Both the position numbers and the translations under genes were made by a program. Below the pieces are notes generated by a model. It saw nothing but the letters and a program-made list of their open reading frames with translations, was not told the DNA's origin and searched no databases. A stretch of 64,000 bases of DNA, from NCBI GenBank assembly GCA_020631735.1, contig CM036225.1, positions 66,452,662-66,516,661 on the forward strand, given 5' to 3'. This document shows, one piece after another, positions 63,821 to 64,000 of the stretch. Position 1 is the stretch's first letter, and each line of letters opens with the position of its first letter. Origin of the DNA: Saccharum officinarum. Its lineage: Eukaryota; Streptophyta; Magnoliopsida; Poales; Poaceae.

Positions 63821-64000
63821 GCCATTTGGGGTAGGGGTATTCTTGACTTATCTCTATGTCGTACGTGGATGGATCGAGGTGGTTCAGATAGATATGGTAA
63901 CTGTTCGCATGACAATCAAGGGATTGTACAGAAGATTTGATGGCATGGCAAGTAGTCATGACTTGAAGGATATTTTGATACAGGATCTTTCAGTTCTAAA

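Larger units (their letters stand above)
52864..64000 (+). mobile_element. Element T: Tat-type gypsy retrotransposon with antisense plant-mobile-domain gene (3' end outside window)
   Basis: An 812-bp LTR (52864-53675) begins TGTTGACATCG and ends GCGTCAACA. A primer site TGGCACGCCTAGTGGGAC follows. Gag, protease, RT, RNase H (including the second, archaeal-type RNase H typical of the Tat lineage) and integrase lie on the plus strand, and an antisense gene downstream of integrase. Antisense or extra ORFs after pol, including ones with a plant mobile domain, are known from Tat-lineage elements. It inserted into element B; the 3' LTR is not reached. Confidence 0.88.

Overview
The window looks like nuclear DNA of a grass, probably a panicoid such as sorghum, sugarcane or Miscanthus. 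The reasons are a grass-type EXO70 gene, the MITE families beside it, Tekay, Tat and Copia LTR retrotransposons, and an En/Spm (CACTA) element. The species is an inference. Only one ordinary host gene is visible: an EXO70 exocyst subunit on the minus strand that runs off the left edge. It is open through at least 359 codons, and three short inverted-repeat elements lie upstream of its start. Nearly everything from 3.2 kb to the right edge is nested transposons.

Nesting is resolved by target-site duplications (TSDs). The oldest layer is a Copia element on the minus strand (O), seen as a decayed gag at 3190-4067, continued at 29384-29497, with its LTR at 29498-29657. Into its gag went E1 (4068-29383, TSD CCTGC), a gag-only, pol-less LTR retrotransposon with 2.37-kb LTRs. 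Into E1 went E2 (10426-25624, TSD ATTGG), a Tekay-type Ty3/gypsy chromovirus. Into the LTR of O went element A (LTR start at 29658). Into the LTR of A went B (31378 onward), a second Tekay-type element. Into the LTR of B went a 14.4-kb CACTA transposon (33181-47582, TSD ATT). Into the RNase H region of B went T (52864 to beyond the right edge), a Tat-type gypsy element with an antisense plant-mobile-domain gene.

The most interesting content is inside the two Tekay elements. Each has an extra ORF between primer-binding site and gag whose first residues line up with the N-terminal tail of histone H3, followed by acidic and coiled-coil sequence. E2 also encodes an integrase chromodomain. The LTRs of both elements also hold short exons, all joined in phase 1, that would splice into a small peptide ending in an acidic C-terminus. 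All four internal ORFs start directly after a splice-acceptor-like AG, which suggests that alternative splicing makes separate mRNAs.

Element T is saturated with the pentamer CCGAT/ATCGG on both strands (about 93 hits by eye in 11 kb) across LTR, gag, pol and the antisense gene. This is a candidate recognition motif for an element-encoded or host protein.

All the pol genes are broken. E2 and B carry 14 in-frame stops, each reachable by one C-to-T or G-to-A change and with no frameshift, as expected for heavily methylated DNA. T and the CACTA transposase also have frameshifts and a deletion.
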